The translations under genes and the position numbers were made by a program. 46,905 bases of DNA from an uncultured Clostridium sp. GTDB taxonomy: Bacteria > Bacillota > Clostridia > Oscillospirales > Butyricicoccaceae. The notes beneath the pieces are model-generated. The model was not told where the DNA came from. It did not search any database and saw only the letters and a list, made by a program, of their open reading frames with translations. The DNA lies in NCBI GenBank assembly GCA_947427035.1, contig CANEGK010000016.1, positions 1 to 46,905 on the forward strand, given 5' to 3'. Positions 8,710-16,785 of this stretch are shown here, piece by piece. Each line of letters begins with the position of its first letter. The first letter of the stretch is position 1.

Positions 8710-9381
8710 ATGGACATTGCCGCGCTGAGCGCACAGGATTTTTCCGTGCTGGCCAACCTGTTCCTCTTCCGCAGCGCCGGCGAGCAGACGGCCCGCCTTG
8801 CCCTGTCCGACGAATCCTGTACCTGCGAGTGCTTTGAACGCGGCGAAACCATCTACACACCCGGCGGTTTTCGCCGCAGCCTCGGCGTGTTGCTGTCGGG
8901 CAGTGTGCAGGTCAGCAAGGGCGAGCTCATTGTCAGCGTTCTGCAAAGAGGCGACGCCTTTGGCGCGGCCGCGCTTTTTAACGGCTGCGCGGACTATGTC
9001 ACCACGCTGACCGCCCGCGCCCCCTGCCGCGCCGTCTTTTTCCCACAGGATCTGGTGCAGCGGCTCATTCAGTCCGACGCCGCCGTTTCCCTGGGCTATA
9101 TCGCCTATCTGTCCGGCCGTATCCACTTTTTAAACGGCAAAATCGAAGGGCTGATAGCCGGTACGGCCGAACAGAAGCTCAAGCAGTACCTGCTGCGCAG
9201 CATGGACGAAAACGGCTGCGTGCGCGCCTCGGCCACCGAAATGGCCAAACGGCTCAACCTGGGGCGCGCGTCGCTCTACCGCGCCTTTGAAGCGCTCGAA
9301 GCGCAGGCGGCGATCCGCCGCGACGGAAAGGTCATCACCGTGCTGGACACGGAAAAATTACACGAGGAGAAATCACTATGA
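8710..9381 (+). CDS. Crp/Fnr-family transcriptional regulator
   Basis: 223 residues. The N-terminal half reads as a cyclic-nucleotide-binding-type beta barrel (FERGETIYTPGGFRRSLGVLLSGSVQVSKG...LQRGDAFGAAALF), then a dimerisation helix and a C-terminal winged helix (ASATEMAKRLNLGRASLYRA). There is no N-terminal cysteine cluster as in Fnr, and the PRSSTA-like cAMP signature is not apparent, so the effector is unknown. The stop overlaps the start of the binding-protein gene (ATGA), so regulator and transporter are translationally coupled; the regulator presumably controls this operon or senses its substrate. Confidence 0.88.
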   Translation: MDIAALSAQDFSVLANLFLFRSAGEQTARLALSDESCTCECFERGETIYTPGGFRRSLGVLLSGSVQVSKGELIVSVLQRGDAFGAAALFNGCADYVTTLTARAPCRAVFFPQDLVQRLIQSDAAVSLGYIAYLSGRIHFLNGKIEGLIAGTAEQKLKQYLLRSMDENGCVRASATEMAKRLNLGRASLYRAFEALEAQAAIRRDGKVITVLDTEKLHEEKSL

Positions 9382-10484
9382 AACCGAAAAAACTGTTGGC
9401 GCTTGCCCTGTGCCTCGCCCTGAGCATGGCGCTTTTTGCCGGCTGCCAGGAAGAAAAGCCGAACGACCCGGGCGCGCCCGAAAACAGCGCCAACGACCAG
9501 AATCAGCCTGCCGACAACCAACCCGAGGATCACAATACCCCGGACGACGACCAGCCCGCCGAGCGCACCAGCGTCAGCTTTGCCGTGCTGGCCGGACCGA
9601 CCGGCGTGGGCGCCGCCAAGCTGATGGCCGACAGCGAAGCCGGCCTGACCAAAAACCAGTACAACATGACGGTGGCCGCCGCCAACGATGAGGTCGTCGC
9701 CAAGCTGACCGGCCCCGAACCCGAGGTCGACATCGCCGCTATGGCGACCAATGTCGCCGCCAACCTTTACAGCAAGACGGGCGGCAAAGTCCAGCTTTTG
9801 ACCATCAACGGCCTGGGCGTTCTTTATATCCTTGAGCGCGACGGCGAAACGATTCAGTCCATAGCCGACCTGTCGGGCAAGACCCTGTACGCCACCGGCC
9901 AGGGCGCCAACCCGGAATATGTGCTCAATTACCTGCTGCGCCAGAACGGGCTGGAGCCGGGAACCGATGTTGAAATCGTCTGGCTGACCGGCGAAGAGGT
10001 GACGGCCAAAATGGTTTCGGGAGAAGCGCAGTTCTGTATGCTGCCCGTGCCTGCCGCCACTGCCGTGCAGATCAAGGCCGCCGGCAGCGAAGGGGCTTTT
10101 TCCGTCCGTTCGGCCCTCAACCTGACCGAAGAATGGGCCAAGGTCAATAAGACCGACAATCTTGTCATGAGCTGCACCGTCGTGCGCACTGACTGGGCCA
10201 AAGAGAACCCCGAAGCCGTCGCCGCCTTTTTAGAGGATTATGAAGCCTCTATCACCTATGTCAAGGAAAATGCCGCCGAAGCGGCCGAGCTGGTCGCCCA
10301 GTACGGCATTACGCCCAACGCCGCCATTGCGCAGCGCGCCATTCCCGACTGCAATCTGACCTTTATCAGCGGCGCTGAAGATGTCAAAGCAGCGGTCGCC
10401 GGCTATTACCAGGTCCTGTTTGACGCCGATCCCGCCTCCCTCGGCGGGGCGATGCCCGATGATGGCTTCTATTACGCGCCGTAA
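9378..10484 (+). CDS. ABC transporter substrate-binding lipoprotein, NMT1/SsuA-like
   Basis: 368 residues. A lipoprotein signal peptide ends at LFAGC (lipid-anchored Cys22), followed by a long D/N/P/Q-rich linker of about 40 residues, then an SsuA/NMT1-type fold: GPTGVGAAKL, IADLSGKTLYATGQGANPEYVL and MVSGEAQFCMLPVPAAT. The family delivers small molecules such as sulfonates, nitrate, taurine or thiamine precursors; the ligand here is not predictable. It starts inside the regulator's stop codon and its 3' end overlaps the permease gene, so it belongs to a four-gene coupled operon. Confidence 0.87.
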   Translation: MKPKKLLALALCLALSMALFAGCQEEKPNDPGAPENSANDQNQPADNQPEDHNTPDDDQPAERTSVSFAVLAGPTGVGAAKLMADSEAGLTKNQYNMTVAAANDEVVAKLTGPEPEVDIAAMATNVAANLYSKTGGKVQLLTINGLGVLYILERDGETIQSIADLSGKTLYATGQGANPEYVLNYLLRQNGLEPGTDVEIVWLTGEEVTAKMVSGEAQFCMLPVPAATAVQIKAAGSEGAFSVRSALNLTEEWAKVNKTDNLVMSCTVVRTDWAKENPEAVAAFLEDYEASITYVKENAAEAAELVAQYGITPNAAIAQRAIPDCNLTFISGAEDVKAAVAGYYQVLFDADPASLGGAMPDDGFYYAP

Positions 10485-11232
10485 GGCGGCGCGCATCCTG
10501 CTGCCCCTGGCCTTTTGGCTGGGGGTATGGCAGCTCCTGTCCGCCCGCATTGGACAGGAGCTGCTTTTGCCGTCTCCGGCCGCCGTTGCGCGCACGCTGG
10601 GCGGGCTGCTGACGCAGGGGGATTTCTGGCTGACCACTGGCGCGACCCTGGGCCGCATCTTTGCCGGCACGCTGGCCGGTATTCTGCTCGGCGTTTTGCT
10701 GGCAGTGCTGTCCTGTCTTTCGCCGCTGTGCGACTGTATTCTGTCCCCCGCCGTGCGCGTCGTCCGCGCGACGCCGGTGGCCTCTTTTATTGTGCTCATC
10801 CTTTTATGGGTGCGCACCGGGCGGGTTCCTGCCGTCATTTCTGCGCTCATGGTACTGCCTGTGGTCTGGGGCAATGTTGTACGCGGCGTGCATGAGATAG
10901 ACGCCGGGCTTTTGGAAATGGCCCGTGTCTACCGCTTTGGCCGGCTCAAAACGCTGTGGCTGGTCGCCATTCCCTCTGTCATGCCTTACTTTGCCAGCGC
11001 CTGTCTGACCGCCCTCGGCCTTTCCTGGAAGGCGGGCGTCGCCGCCGAGGTACTCTGCCGCCCGCAGCACGCCGTCGGTTCACAGGTGTATTTCTCGAAA
11101 ATCAACCTGGAATCCCCTTCCCTCTTCGCCTGGACGCTCGTCGTTATCGCGCTCAGCTTTGTGCTGGAAAAAGGTCTGTCCGCTCTGCTGCGCCGGGCGC
11201 AGGGGCGGTTTGCCCGAAAGGGGGAGATGTGA
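10459..11232 (+). CDS. ABC transporter permease, SsuC/TauC type
   Basis: About 257 residues with around six hydrophobic segments. The start is placed at ATG 10459 (a second ATG follows at 10462) because the protein then begins [20 protein letters not shown], a normal short cytoplasmic lead before helix 1; this overlaps the binding-protein gene by 26 bases. The EAA-like loop is [22 protein letters not shown], followed by [18 protein letters not shown], typical of SsuC/TauC permeases. Its stop shares a base with the ATPase start. The start site is the least certain point. Confidence 0.83.
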   Translation: MMASITRRKAARILLPLAFWLGVWQLLSARIGQELLLPSPAAVARTLGGLLTQGDFWLTTGATLGRIFAGTLAGILLGVLLAVLSCLSPLCDCILSPAVRVVRATPVASFIVLILLWVRTGRVPAVISALMVLPVVWGNVVRGVHEIDAGLLEMARVYRFGRLKTLWLVAIPSVMPYFASACLTALGLSWKAGVAAEVLCRPQHAVGSQVYFSKINLESPSLFAWTLVVIALSFVLEKGLSALLRRAQGRFARKGEM

Positions 11233-11822
11233 TGACGCTCGAAGCCCGTGAGCTTTGCGTGCGCTTTGACGGGCGCGCCGTTCTCGACCGGTTTTCCCTC
11301 TCCCTGCCGCTCGAAGGCGTCACTGCCCTGTCCGGGCCGTCCGGCTGCGGCAAAACCACCCTTCTGCGCGTGGTATGCGGCCTGCAAAAACCGGACAGCG
11401 GCGCGGTATCCGGCGTTGATCCGCGCGAAACGGCTCTGCTTTTTCAGGAAAACCGCCTGCTCCCCTGGCGCAGCGTCGAGCAGCACGTCACCGATCTCTT
11501 TCCGCGCGGCCAGGGCCAGGCTGCGCCGTGGCTGGCGCTGGTCGAGCTGGAAGGGGAAGAAAAAAAACTGCCGCACGAGCTTTCGGGCGGAATGCAGCGC
11601 CGGCTGGCGCTGGCCCGTGCGCTGGCGCTGGGCGGGAAGCTGCTGGTGCTCGACGAGCCCTTTGCCGGCCTTGACGCCGCTTTGGCCGGGCGGATTTTAA
11701 AACGCATCCGCCGGCTTGAAACGCCTGTCCTGTTCATCAGCCATGAAACCGGCATCTTGCAGTGCGCCGACCGCATCATCGCCTTTGACGGGCCGCCGCT
11801 GCGCCTGTTGGGCACGCATTGA
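11232..11822 (+). CDS. ABC transporter ATP-binding protein, SsuB/TauB type (short)
   Basis: 196 residues, shorter than the usual 240-260 for this family because the region after the H-loop is minimal. Walker A is GPSGCGKTT, the Q-loop [11 protein letters not shown], the signature [15 protein letters not shown], Walker [13 protein letters not shown] and the H-loop LFISHE. The ATG overlaps the permease stop (TGATG) and GGGGGAG precedes it. The frame is open further upstream inside the permease gene, but that region is not protein-like. It completes the Crp-linked transporter. Confidence 0.9.
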   Translation: MTLEARELCVRFDGRAVLDRFSLSLPLEGVTALSGPSGCGKTTLLRVVCGLQKPDSGAVSGVDPRETALLFQENRLLPWRSVEQHVTDLFPRGQGQAAPWLALVELEGEEKKLPHELSGGMQRRLALARALALGGKLLVLDEPFAGLDAALAGRILKRIRRLETPVLFISHETGILQCADRIIAFDGPPLRLLGTH

Positions 11823-11829
11823 CAGGACA

Positions 11830-11865
11830 AAGCCCCTGAAGCCAGATGCTTCAGGGGCCTTTTTC
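11830..11865 (+). terminator. Intrinsic terminator of the Crp-ABC operon
   Basis: 11-bp stem GCCCCTGAAGC / GCTTCAGGGGC, 5-nt loop, then CTTTTT. It lies between convergent genes; read on the minus strand its T-run is weaker. Confidence 0.9.
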
Positions 11866-11869
11866 GCCG

Positions 11870-12385
11870 TTATCCCTGTGTTTCATGCAGCAGCGCCTCG
11901 AAAATTTCTATATGGCGCTTTTCGTCCAGAATGATGCGCTCCAAAACGGCAGCAATACCGGAGTCGCCCACACAGGACGCCTGCTGACGGTATTTTGCAA
12001 CGGCGTTGCGCTCGGCGTGCAGAGCATTTTGCAGCAGAGGGATCCTCTCGCGCGGATAGCTGAGGCACCGGGGCGACCACCAGCTCAGCCGCCGGGGCGG
12101 GCCGCTCCACAACCTGGGGTCGGCCCCCAGCAGCAGGCTGAGCCGGGCAAACACGTCAAGGTGGTGCATTTCGACGATGCTGATGCGATGGAAGCACTCG
12201 GAAACATCGGGATAGCGATCGCGCGTGATAGTACTGTTGTAAAAATAAAGGCTGAGCGCCGACATTTCCGAGTGGCAGGCGCCTACGTTGGAAAGCATCA
12301 TTTCCGCGGCGCGGACGTTGGGCGCGCCCGCCTGTATCGGCGGCCAGGGCGATGCATCGGCTACTTGCAGGGAATCAAGCTCCAT
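11870..12385 (-). CDS. Ferritin-like/rubrerythrin-type diiron protein
   Basis: 171 residues with the four-helix ferritin-like pattern: Glu40 (CHSEMSAL), E72-M-H-H75, Glu125 (HAERNAVAKY) and E155-K-R-H158 (ILDEKRHIEIF), two ExxH motifs that would ligate a dinuclear metal centre. It matches a group of Clostridial ferritin-like proteins of about 170-180 residues; the rubredoxin domain of classical rubrerythrin is absent. AGGAGGGATTTT precedes the ATG at 12385. A role in oxygen or peroxide detoxification or metal handling is inferred. It is a single gene ending head-on against the ABC operon. Confidence 0.75.
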   Translation of the reverse strand: MELDSLQVADASPWPPIQAGAPNVRAAEMMLSNVGACHSEMSALSLYFYNSTITRDRYPDVSECFHRISIVEMHHLDVFARLSLLLGADPRLWSGPPRRLSWWSPRCLSYPRERIPLLQNALHAERNAVAKYRQQASCVGDSGIAAVLERIILDEKRHIEIFEALLHETQG

Positions 12386-12481
12386 AAAATCCCTCCTGTC
12401 AAATAAAAAAACTGCCGCCGGGCCCGCGGCCTTTCTCTCCCTTCCCGGCAGCGCCGGGGCGCGCTCTGCCGCTCAAAAGCT

Positions 12482-12509
12482 TTGCTTTTATCTCCGGCTG
12501 TGGTATACT
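12482..12509 (+). promoter_or_regulatory. Putative sigma-A promoter
   Basis: TTGCTT at 12482-12487, 16-bp spacer, TATACT at 12504-12509, with TG two bases before the -10 (extended -10). It precedes the membrane-protein gene at 12607. Confidence 0.6.
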
Positions 12510-12606
12510 GCCTTTATTGTCCACATGCTTTTTAAAGCAGCCGGCTTTATTATATCTATTCTATGGCGGCGAAAGGTATTCGTGTTTCTCTCCAAGGAAG
12601 GTGCTT

Positions 12607-13446
12607 ATGAAAAACAAAGGGATTTTTAAACGTTTATGGGAGCAGGCGCGGCGTGACAAAAAGGCCTTTGTCATCTATGTAGTGCTGCGTGCTATCGTCA
12701 TCGCGGCGGCGGTGGCCGCCGGACTGCGCGGCGACTATGAGAGCCTTTTCTTCTGCCTTTTAACGCTCGCCCTTTTCCTGGCCCCCAGCATTGTTGAGAT
12801 CAGCCTGAAAATCGACCTGCCGACCTCGCTGGAAATCATCATCCTTCTCTTCATCTTTGCTGCCGAAATCCTCGGCGAGCTCCAGGCCTATTATGTCAGG
12901 TTCCCCTATTGGGACACCATGCTGCACACCATCAACGGCTTTCTGTGCGCAGCCGTCGGCTTTTCGCTCATCGACATCATGAACCGCAGCGAGCGTTTTT
13001 CGCTCAAGCTGTCGCCCCTTTACGTCTCCATCGTCGCCTTCTGCTTTTCCATGACGGTGGGCGTTCTGTGGGAGTTTTTCGAGTTCGGCATGGACATGCT
13101 TTTCCACACCGACATGCAGAAGGATTTTGTCGTCCACTCCATTTCCTCGGTCGCCCTCGACCCGACGCTGTCCAATCACGCTGTTATTTTGGAAGGCATC
13201 ACCGACGTCGTTGTCAATGGCCAGAGCCTGGGTTTGGGCGGATATCTTGACATCGGGCTTATCGACACCATGAAGGATCTGATGGTCAACTTTATCGGCG
13301 CCGTCGTCTTTTCCTTCATCGGCTTTTTCCACGTGCGCTCACGCGGCAAAAGCAAGGTGGCCAGCCAGTTCATTCCGCGTGTCGAGCCGGAGGACGAAGC
13401 CGCGCCCGCGGACAATCCTCATGAAGCCGGGGGCGGTCCGCAGTAA
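12607..13446 (+). CDS. Multi-pass membrane protein, YjdF/DUF2238-like
   Basis: 279 residues with about seven hydrophobic segments and a charged, proline-rich cytosolic tail (last 35 residues). Conserved-looking polar motifs lie in the membrane: YWDTMLHTINGF, VGVLWEFFEFGMD and LIDTMKDLMVNFIGA. The WD-x-x-H and WE-x-x-E pattern recalls the YjdF/DUF2238 family, whose function is not established. AAGGAAGG precedes ATG 12607. It is monocistronic. Resemblance is by motif only, so the function should be read as unknown. Confidence 0.7.
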   Translation: MKNKGIFKRLWEQARRDKKAFVIYVVLRAIVIAAAVAAGLRGDYESLFFCLLTLALFLAPSIVEISLKIDLPTSLEIIILLFIFAAEILGELQAYYVRFPYWDTMLHTINGFLCAAVGFSLIDIMNRSERFSLKLSPLYVSIVAFCFSMTVGVLWEFFEFGMDMLFHTDMQKDFVVHSISSVALDPTLSNHAVILEGITDVVVNGQSLGLGGYLDIGLIDTMKDLMVNFIGAVVFSFIGFFHVRSRGKSKVASQFIPRVEPEDEAAPADNPHEAGGGPQ

Positions 13447-13472
13447 ACGGCGGCTTGCCCTTCCCTGCTGCA

Positions 13473-13502
13473 AAAATAAAAAGGCCCCGGCGAGCAGGGC
13501 CA
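13473..13502 (-). terminator. Terminator for the lipoprotein gene (minus strand)
   Basis: On the minus strand GGCCC / GGGCC arms (13497-13501 and 13483-13487) are followed by TTTTTATTTTT. It lies between convergent genes and may also act on the plus strand. Confidence 0.65.
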
Positions 13503-13538
13503 AATTTTCAGCAATTCTCTTTTGTGCAGTGCGGCCAA

Positions 13539-14486
13539 TCAGAATGCAGAATTGTCCACAACAAAAGAAAGCTTCATTTGGTAAGCTTTTTCGATAACGG
13601 AGCGAAGCTCGTCATCGCTGCGCCGCATATAGGCGTTGTAAAAGGTCTTTTGCAGGTACCGCAGATCCTCCAGCCGGATGCTTTTTTCAGCGAGAAAGGC
13701 CTTTTCTTCAGGGGTGAGCCCGTCTTCCACTTTGGCCAGCCGATCGGCTTCCTGCCAGTCTTTATAGTCCCTGACCGTCCAGGCGGCGGGATCCTCTTCA
13801 CTGAGAGCCTCGTTTCGCAGGAAGGACGAACTCAGCCCGGCTTCCTCCACCGTCCGCGCTTCGGTGAGGACGACATACTCACTGTAGGTGTAATCCTGCG
13901 GATTGGCAAAGCCCATTTCCCCCAGCTCGGCGGCCAGGGCTTTCGGGTATTCGCTCAGGGGCTGTTCGGTGAACACCCGCCCAATGTCCAGATTGCGGGT
14001 TTCAATGCCCATGGAGCGGGGCAGCTCCAGCGCGGCCAGCAGCTTCTGCCCCTGCTCGCTGTCCGGGACTCTAAAAGCAGCGGACACCTCGTCCCTGAAA
14101 AACAGAAGGTTGTCAAACAGTGTTCCGTCACCGAGAAAGGCCTGGCAGAAGGACTTTGGCAGATACCCCTCGCCATCCCGCAGAACAAAGGGCGCGGGCA
14201 GCACGGCGGTGATATAACCCCGGCGGTACAGATAGGCTTCTCCCGGGTGAAGAATGGCTTCCAGCCCGCTTTCGCTCAGGTACAGCACGCCCTCTTCCAG
14301 CCGACCGGAAACCGCAGTGCCCTTCAGCGCATCGGTCAAGGGCAGATATGCTTCTCCGTCTATTTGAATAGACCGGGCCGGTTCCTGAAGATCCGAGGAA
14401 TCCGATTGGGAATCACCCAGCTGACACCCACCGGCGGTGAGCAGAAAAATCAGGGTTAAGGGGAGCAGAAGGTGAGAAAGCTTCAT
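13539..14486 (-). CDS. Lipoprotein with stalk/copper-amine-oxidase-N-like domain
   Basis: 315 residues. The signal peptide MKLSHLLLPLTLIFLLTAGG ends at a lipobox-type Cys21. Residues about 40-135 contain short beta-strand units (IQIDGEAYLPLTDAL, VLYLSESGLEAIL, EGYLPKSFCQAFLG) resembling the copper amine oxidase N-terminal or stalk domain often found in Clostridial surface proteins. The C-terminal 150 residues are acidic and helical with no family I recognise. ATG 14486 has a perfect AAGGAGG. It is monocistronic with its own promoter and terminator. Function unknown; a surface scaffold or sensor is possible. Confidence 0.7.
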   Translation of the reverse strand: MKLSHLLLPLTLIFLLTAGGCQLGDSQSDSSDLQEPARSIQIDGEAYLPLTDALKGTAVSGRLEEGVLYLSESGLEAILHPGEAYLYRRGYITAVLPAPFVLRDGEGYLPKSFCQAFLGDGTLFDNLLFFRDEVSAAFRVPDSEQGQKLLAALELPRSMGIETRNLDIGRVFTEQPLSEYPKALAAELGEMGFANPQDYTYSEYVVLTEARTVEEAGLSSSFLRNEALSEEDPAAWTVRDYKDWQEADRLAKVEDGLTPEEKAFLAEKSIRLEDLRYLQKTFYNAYMRRSDDELRSVIEKAYQMKLSFVVDNSAF

Positions 14487-14592
14487 AAAGCGGCCTCCTT
14501 TTTTCGCTTGGGCAAGAGCCGATTGCCGGGCTTCAACACGCGGCGCGGCGCGCCGCTTCCATGGCGGAACAGTACGGCGACCGCCTTCAGCT

Positions 14593-14620
14593 ATTGTACC
14601 ACACTCCCCGGCAAAAGCAA
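14593..14620 (-). promoter_or_regulatory. Putative promoter of the lipoprotein gene
   Basis: Minus strand: TTGCTT (14620-14615), 16-bp spacer, TACAAT (14598-14593). It gives a leader of about 100 bases to the start at 14486. Confidence 0.55.
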
Positions 14621-14664
14621 AGGGCCGGCCGCAAAGCAAATGCAGGTGTGCGGAGAATGCCCGG

Positions 14665-14694
14665 TTGCACAGGACGCGCTTTCTGTGCTATACT
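14665..14694 (+). promoter_or_regulatory. Promoter of nagB
   Basis: TTGCAC at 14665-14670, 18-bp spacer, TATACT at 14689-14694 with the extended form TGTGCTATACTG. No catabolite-repression-like palindrome was noticed next to it. Confidence 0.6.
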
Positions 14695-14737
14695 GAAAGG
14701 GTAAAAATAAAATCGACCGGGGAGGACAGCGGGCAAC

Positions 14738-15457
14738 ATGAAAATCATCAAGGCCGGAGACTATAAGGAAATGAGCCGCAAGGCGGCCAATATCATCTCG
14801 GCGCAGGTCATTCTGCGGCCCCAGTGCGTGCTCGGCCTGTGCAGCGGCGCCACCCCTATCGGGACATACCAGCAGCTCGTCGAATGGTATGACAAGGGCG
14901 ATTTGGACTTTGCCGGCGTGCGCGCCGTCTGCCTGGACGAATACGTCGGCGTGCCGGCCGGCGCGCCGCACAGCTTCCGGTATTTCCTCGGCAGCTGTCT
15001 GTTTGACTGCGTCAATATCCCGCCGCAGAACGTCTTTGTACCCGACGGTATGGCAGACGATTTACAGGCCGAGTGCGAACGCTATGATCGCCTGATCGAG
15101 TCGATGGGCGGCATTGATTTACAGCTTTTGGGTCTGGGTTATAACGGCCACATCGGCTTCAACGAGCCCAATTCGGCCTTTGAAAAAACGGCGCACTGCG
15201 TCCGTCTGGCCGAAAGCACGCGCCGCGCCAACGCCCGGTATTTTGACACCATGGATCTGGTGCCGTCGCAGGCCATTACGCTGGGCATCAAATCCATTAT
15301 GCAGGCAAAAAAAATCCTGCTCATCGTCAGCGGAGAGGACAAGAGCTATGTGCTCGAGCAGGCCCTTTTCGGCCCGGTTACGCCGCGCGTGCCGGCTTCT
15401 ATTTTGCAGCTCCACCCCGACGTCACAGTCATTGAGCACGGCGCGCTGGAATTGTGA
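14738..15457 (+). CDS. nagB: Glucosamine-6-phosphate deaminase
   Basis: 239 residues, standard for Firmicute NagB. Converts glucosamine 6-phosphate to fructose 6-phosphate and ammonia, feeding amino sugars into glycolysis. Visible motifs: LGLCSGATPIGTY (phosphate-binding loop), LDEYVG with catalytic Asp67, and GLGYNGHIGFNEP with His138. The Ser of the usual ATGSTP loop is shifted to SGATP. GGGGAGGA precedes ATG 14738. nagA is not adjacent, and the gene has its own promoter and terminator, so here nagB stands alone. Confidence 0.95.
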   Translation: MKIIKAGDYKEMSRKAANIISAQVILRPQCVLGLCSGATPIGTYQQLVEWYDKGDLDFAGVRAVCLDEYVGVPAGAPHSFRYFLGSCLFDCVNIPPQNVFVPDGMADDLQAECERYDRLIESMGGIDLQLLGLGYNGHIGFNEPNSAFEKTAHCVRLAESTRRANARYFDTMDLVPSQAITLGIKSIMQAKKILLIVSGEDKSYVLEQALFGPVTPRVPASILQLHPDVTVIEHGALEL

Positions 15458-15470
15458 AAATCAAACGTTT

Positions 15471-15501
15471 AAAAAGGCTTCTCGGTTGAGAAGCCTTTTT
15501 T
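15471..15501 (+). terminator. Intrinsic terminator after nagB
   Basis: AAAAAGGCTTCTC / GAGAAGCCTTTTTT around a GGTT loop; A/T-rich flanks on both sides, so it could also serve the convergent ddl gene. Confidence 0.92.
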
Positions 15502-15524
15502 CATGTGCGCAGCAGCTCACGGGT

Positions 15525-16742
15525 TCAGCGTTTGGCGCCCGATTTTCCGCCCAGCTGGGCCGACGCCAGCAGGTTGACATCAAAGCTATGGGTCAGGGCG
15601 CTTTGCTCGCGGCTGCGTTTAAGGGCGAGGGCAATCATTTCATCGAGCAGCTCGGGAAAGCCCAGCCCCGACGCTTCCCACAGGTAAAAGGCCAGGCTGC
15701 CCGGAATGGTGTTGATCTCGTTGACATACAGGGTTTTGTCCGCGCCGTCAAGCAGCAGATCGACCCGCGACATGCCGCTGGCGTCGATGGCGAGAAAGGC
15801 GTTTTTGGCCAGCTCCTGCGCCTGCGCGGACAGTTCGGGGGAAAGCTCGGCCGGAACGCGCCGCGAAAGCGACTGCATTCCTGCGCCGCCCGTCTTCGCG
15901 CCGGCCGGCGCGCCCTTGGCCCCCTGCTTGCCGCCGCCCGACTGGTATTTATCCGCATAGGTGAGAAAATCGGTGGCATTCAGCGGCTCTTCGCACACAC
16001 TGGCGCGCACGCCGTCGCGATCCCCCAGCACGGCGCAGTTGATTTCGCGCAGGTTTTGCACGGCCTTTTCACACAAAACAACGGGCGCATAGGTCAGCGC
16101 ATCGGTGATTTTCTGCTCCAGCTCGGCGCGCGAACGCGCTTTTCCGATGCCGACGCTCGACCCGAGATTGACCGGCTTGACGATGACCGGCCACCCAAGC
16201 GCCGCCTCGACGCGCGCAAGCTGCCCCTGCGAGTCGGCGTAAAACTGCCCGGCTGTCAGCCGCACGCCGTCGGCCACCGGCAGTCCGGCGGCGCGGAACA
16301 GGCACTTCATCATCCATTTGTCCATGCCGGCCGCACTGGAAGCGACGTCGCAGCCAGTATAGGGCACGCCGAGGTATTCAAAAAAACCCTGCAACGCCCC
16401 GTCTTCGACCCCGGTCCCATGGACAACGGGAATGGCGACGTCAAGCGCGCACACCTCGCGTGCGCCAAAACGCGGCGCGGGCCAGCGCAAAAGCATGCTG
16501 CGGCCGCCGACAAAGGCGGGCACGACCTGCTGCGCCGCCCGGATCGCCGCCGGGATGTCGCGCCAGGCTTCCATATTGCCCAGATGCTCGCCGGTATAAA
16601 AGGCGTTGTCCTTAGTGATGTAAACGGGCACGACCTCATATTTTTCGCGATCCAGGGCGGCAATGGCCTGCATAGCGGAAATGACCGAAACCTCGTGCTC
16701 GACCGACTTGCCGCCGAAAAAAACACCGGCGCGGATTTTCAT
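15525..16742 (-). CDS. ddl: D-alanine--D-alanine ligase
   Basis: 405 residues; makes D-Ala-D-Ala, the dipeptide that MurF adds to the muramyl tripeptide. ATP-grasp motifs: FFGGKSVEHEVSVISAMQ (N-terminal), PVIVKPVNLGSSVGI, CEKAVQNLREINCAVLG, MSRVDLLLDG and YVNEINTIPGS. The omega-loop region has a Tyr-containing YADKY motif, favouring D-Ala over D-lactate as acceptor. A Gly/Ala/Lys-rich insert (about 25 residues, GGGKQGAKGAPAG...) follows it. The gene is 43 bases downstream of the MurF-like gene on the same strand. Its ribosome binding site is weak, suggesting coupling to the upstream gene. Confidence 0.93.
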   Translation of the reverse strand: MKIRAGVFFGGKSVEHEVSVISAMQAIAALDREKYEVVPVYITKDNAFYTGEHLGNMEAWRDIPAAIRAAQQVVPAFVGGRSMLLRWPAPRFGAREVCALDVAIPVVHGTGVEDGALQGFFEYLGVPYTGCDVASSAAGMDKWMMKCLFRAAGLPVADGVRLTAGQFYADSQGQLARVEAALGWPVIVKPVNLGSSVGIGKARSRAELEQKITDALTYAPVVLCEKAVQNLREINCAVLGDRDGVRASVCEEPLNATDFLTYADKYQSGGGKQGAKGAPAGAKTGGAGMQSLSRRVPAELSPELSAQAQELAKNAFLAIDASGMSRVDLLLDGADKTLYVNEINTIPGSLAFYLWEASGLGFPELLDEMIALALKRSREQSALTHSFDVNLLASAQLGGKSGAKR

Positions 16743-16785
16743 ACAATCACTCTTTTCTGCTGTTGTGCGGCGGGCCGCGCCGCCG

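Noticed and set aside
15525-16742. VanA-type D-Ala-D-lactate ligase (glycopeptide resistance)
   Set aside because: The loop has the Tyr-containing YADKY motif of D-Ala-D-Ala ligases, and there are no vanH, vanX or vanRS genes nearby.
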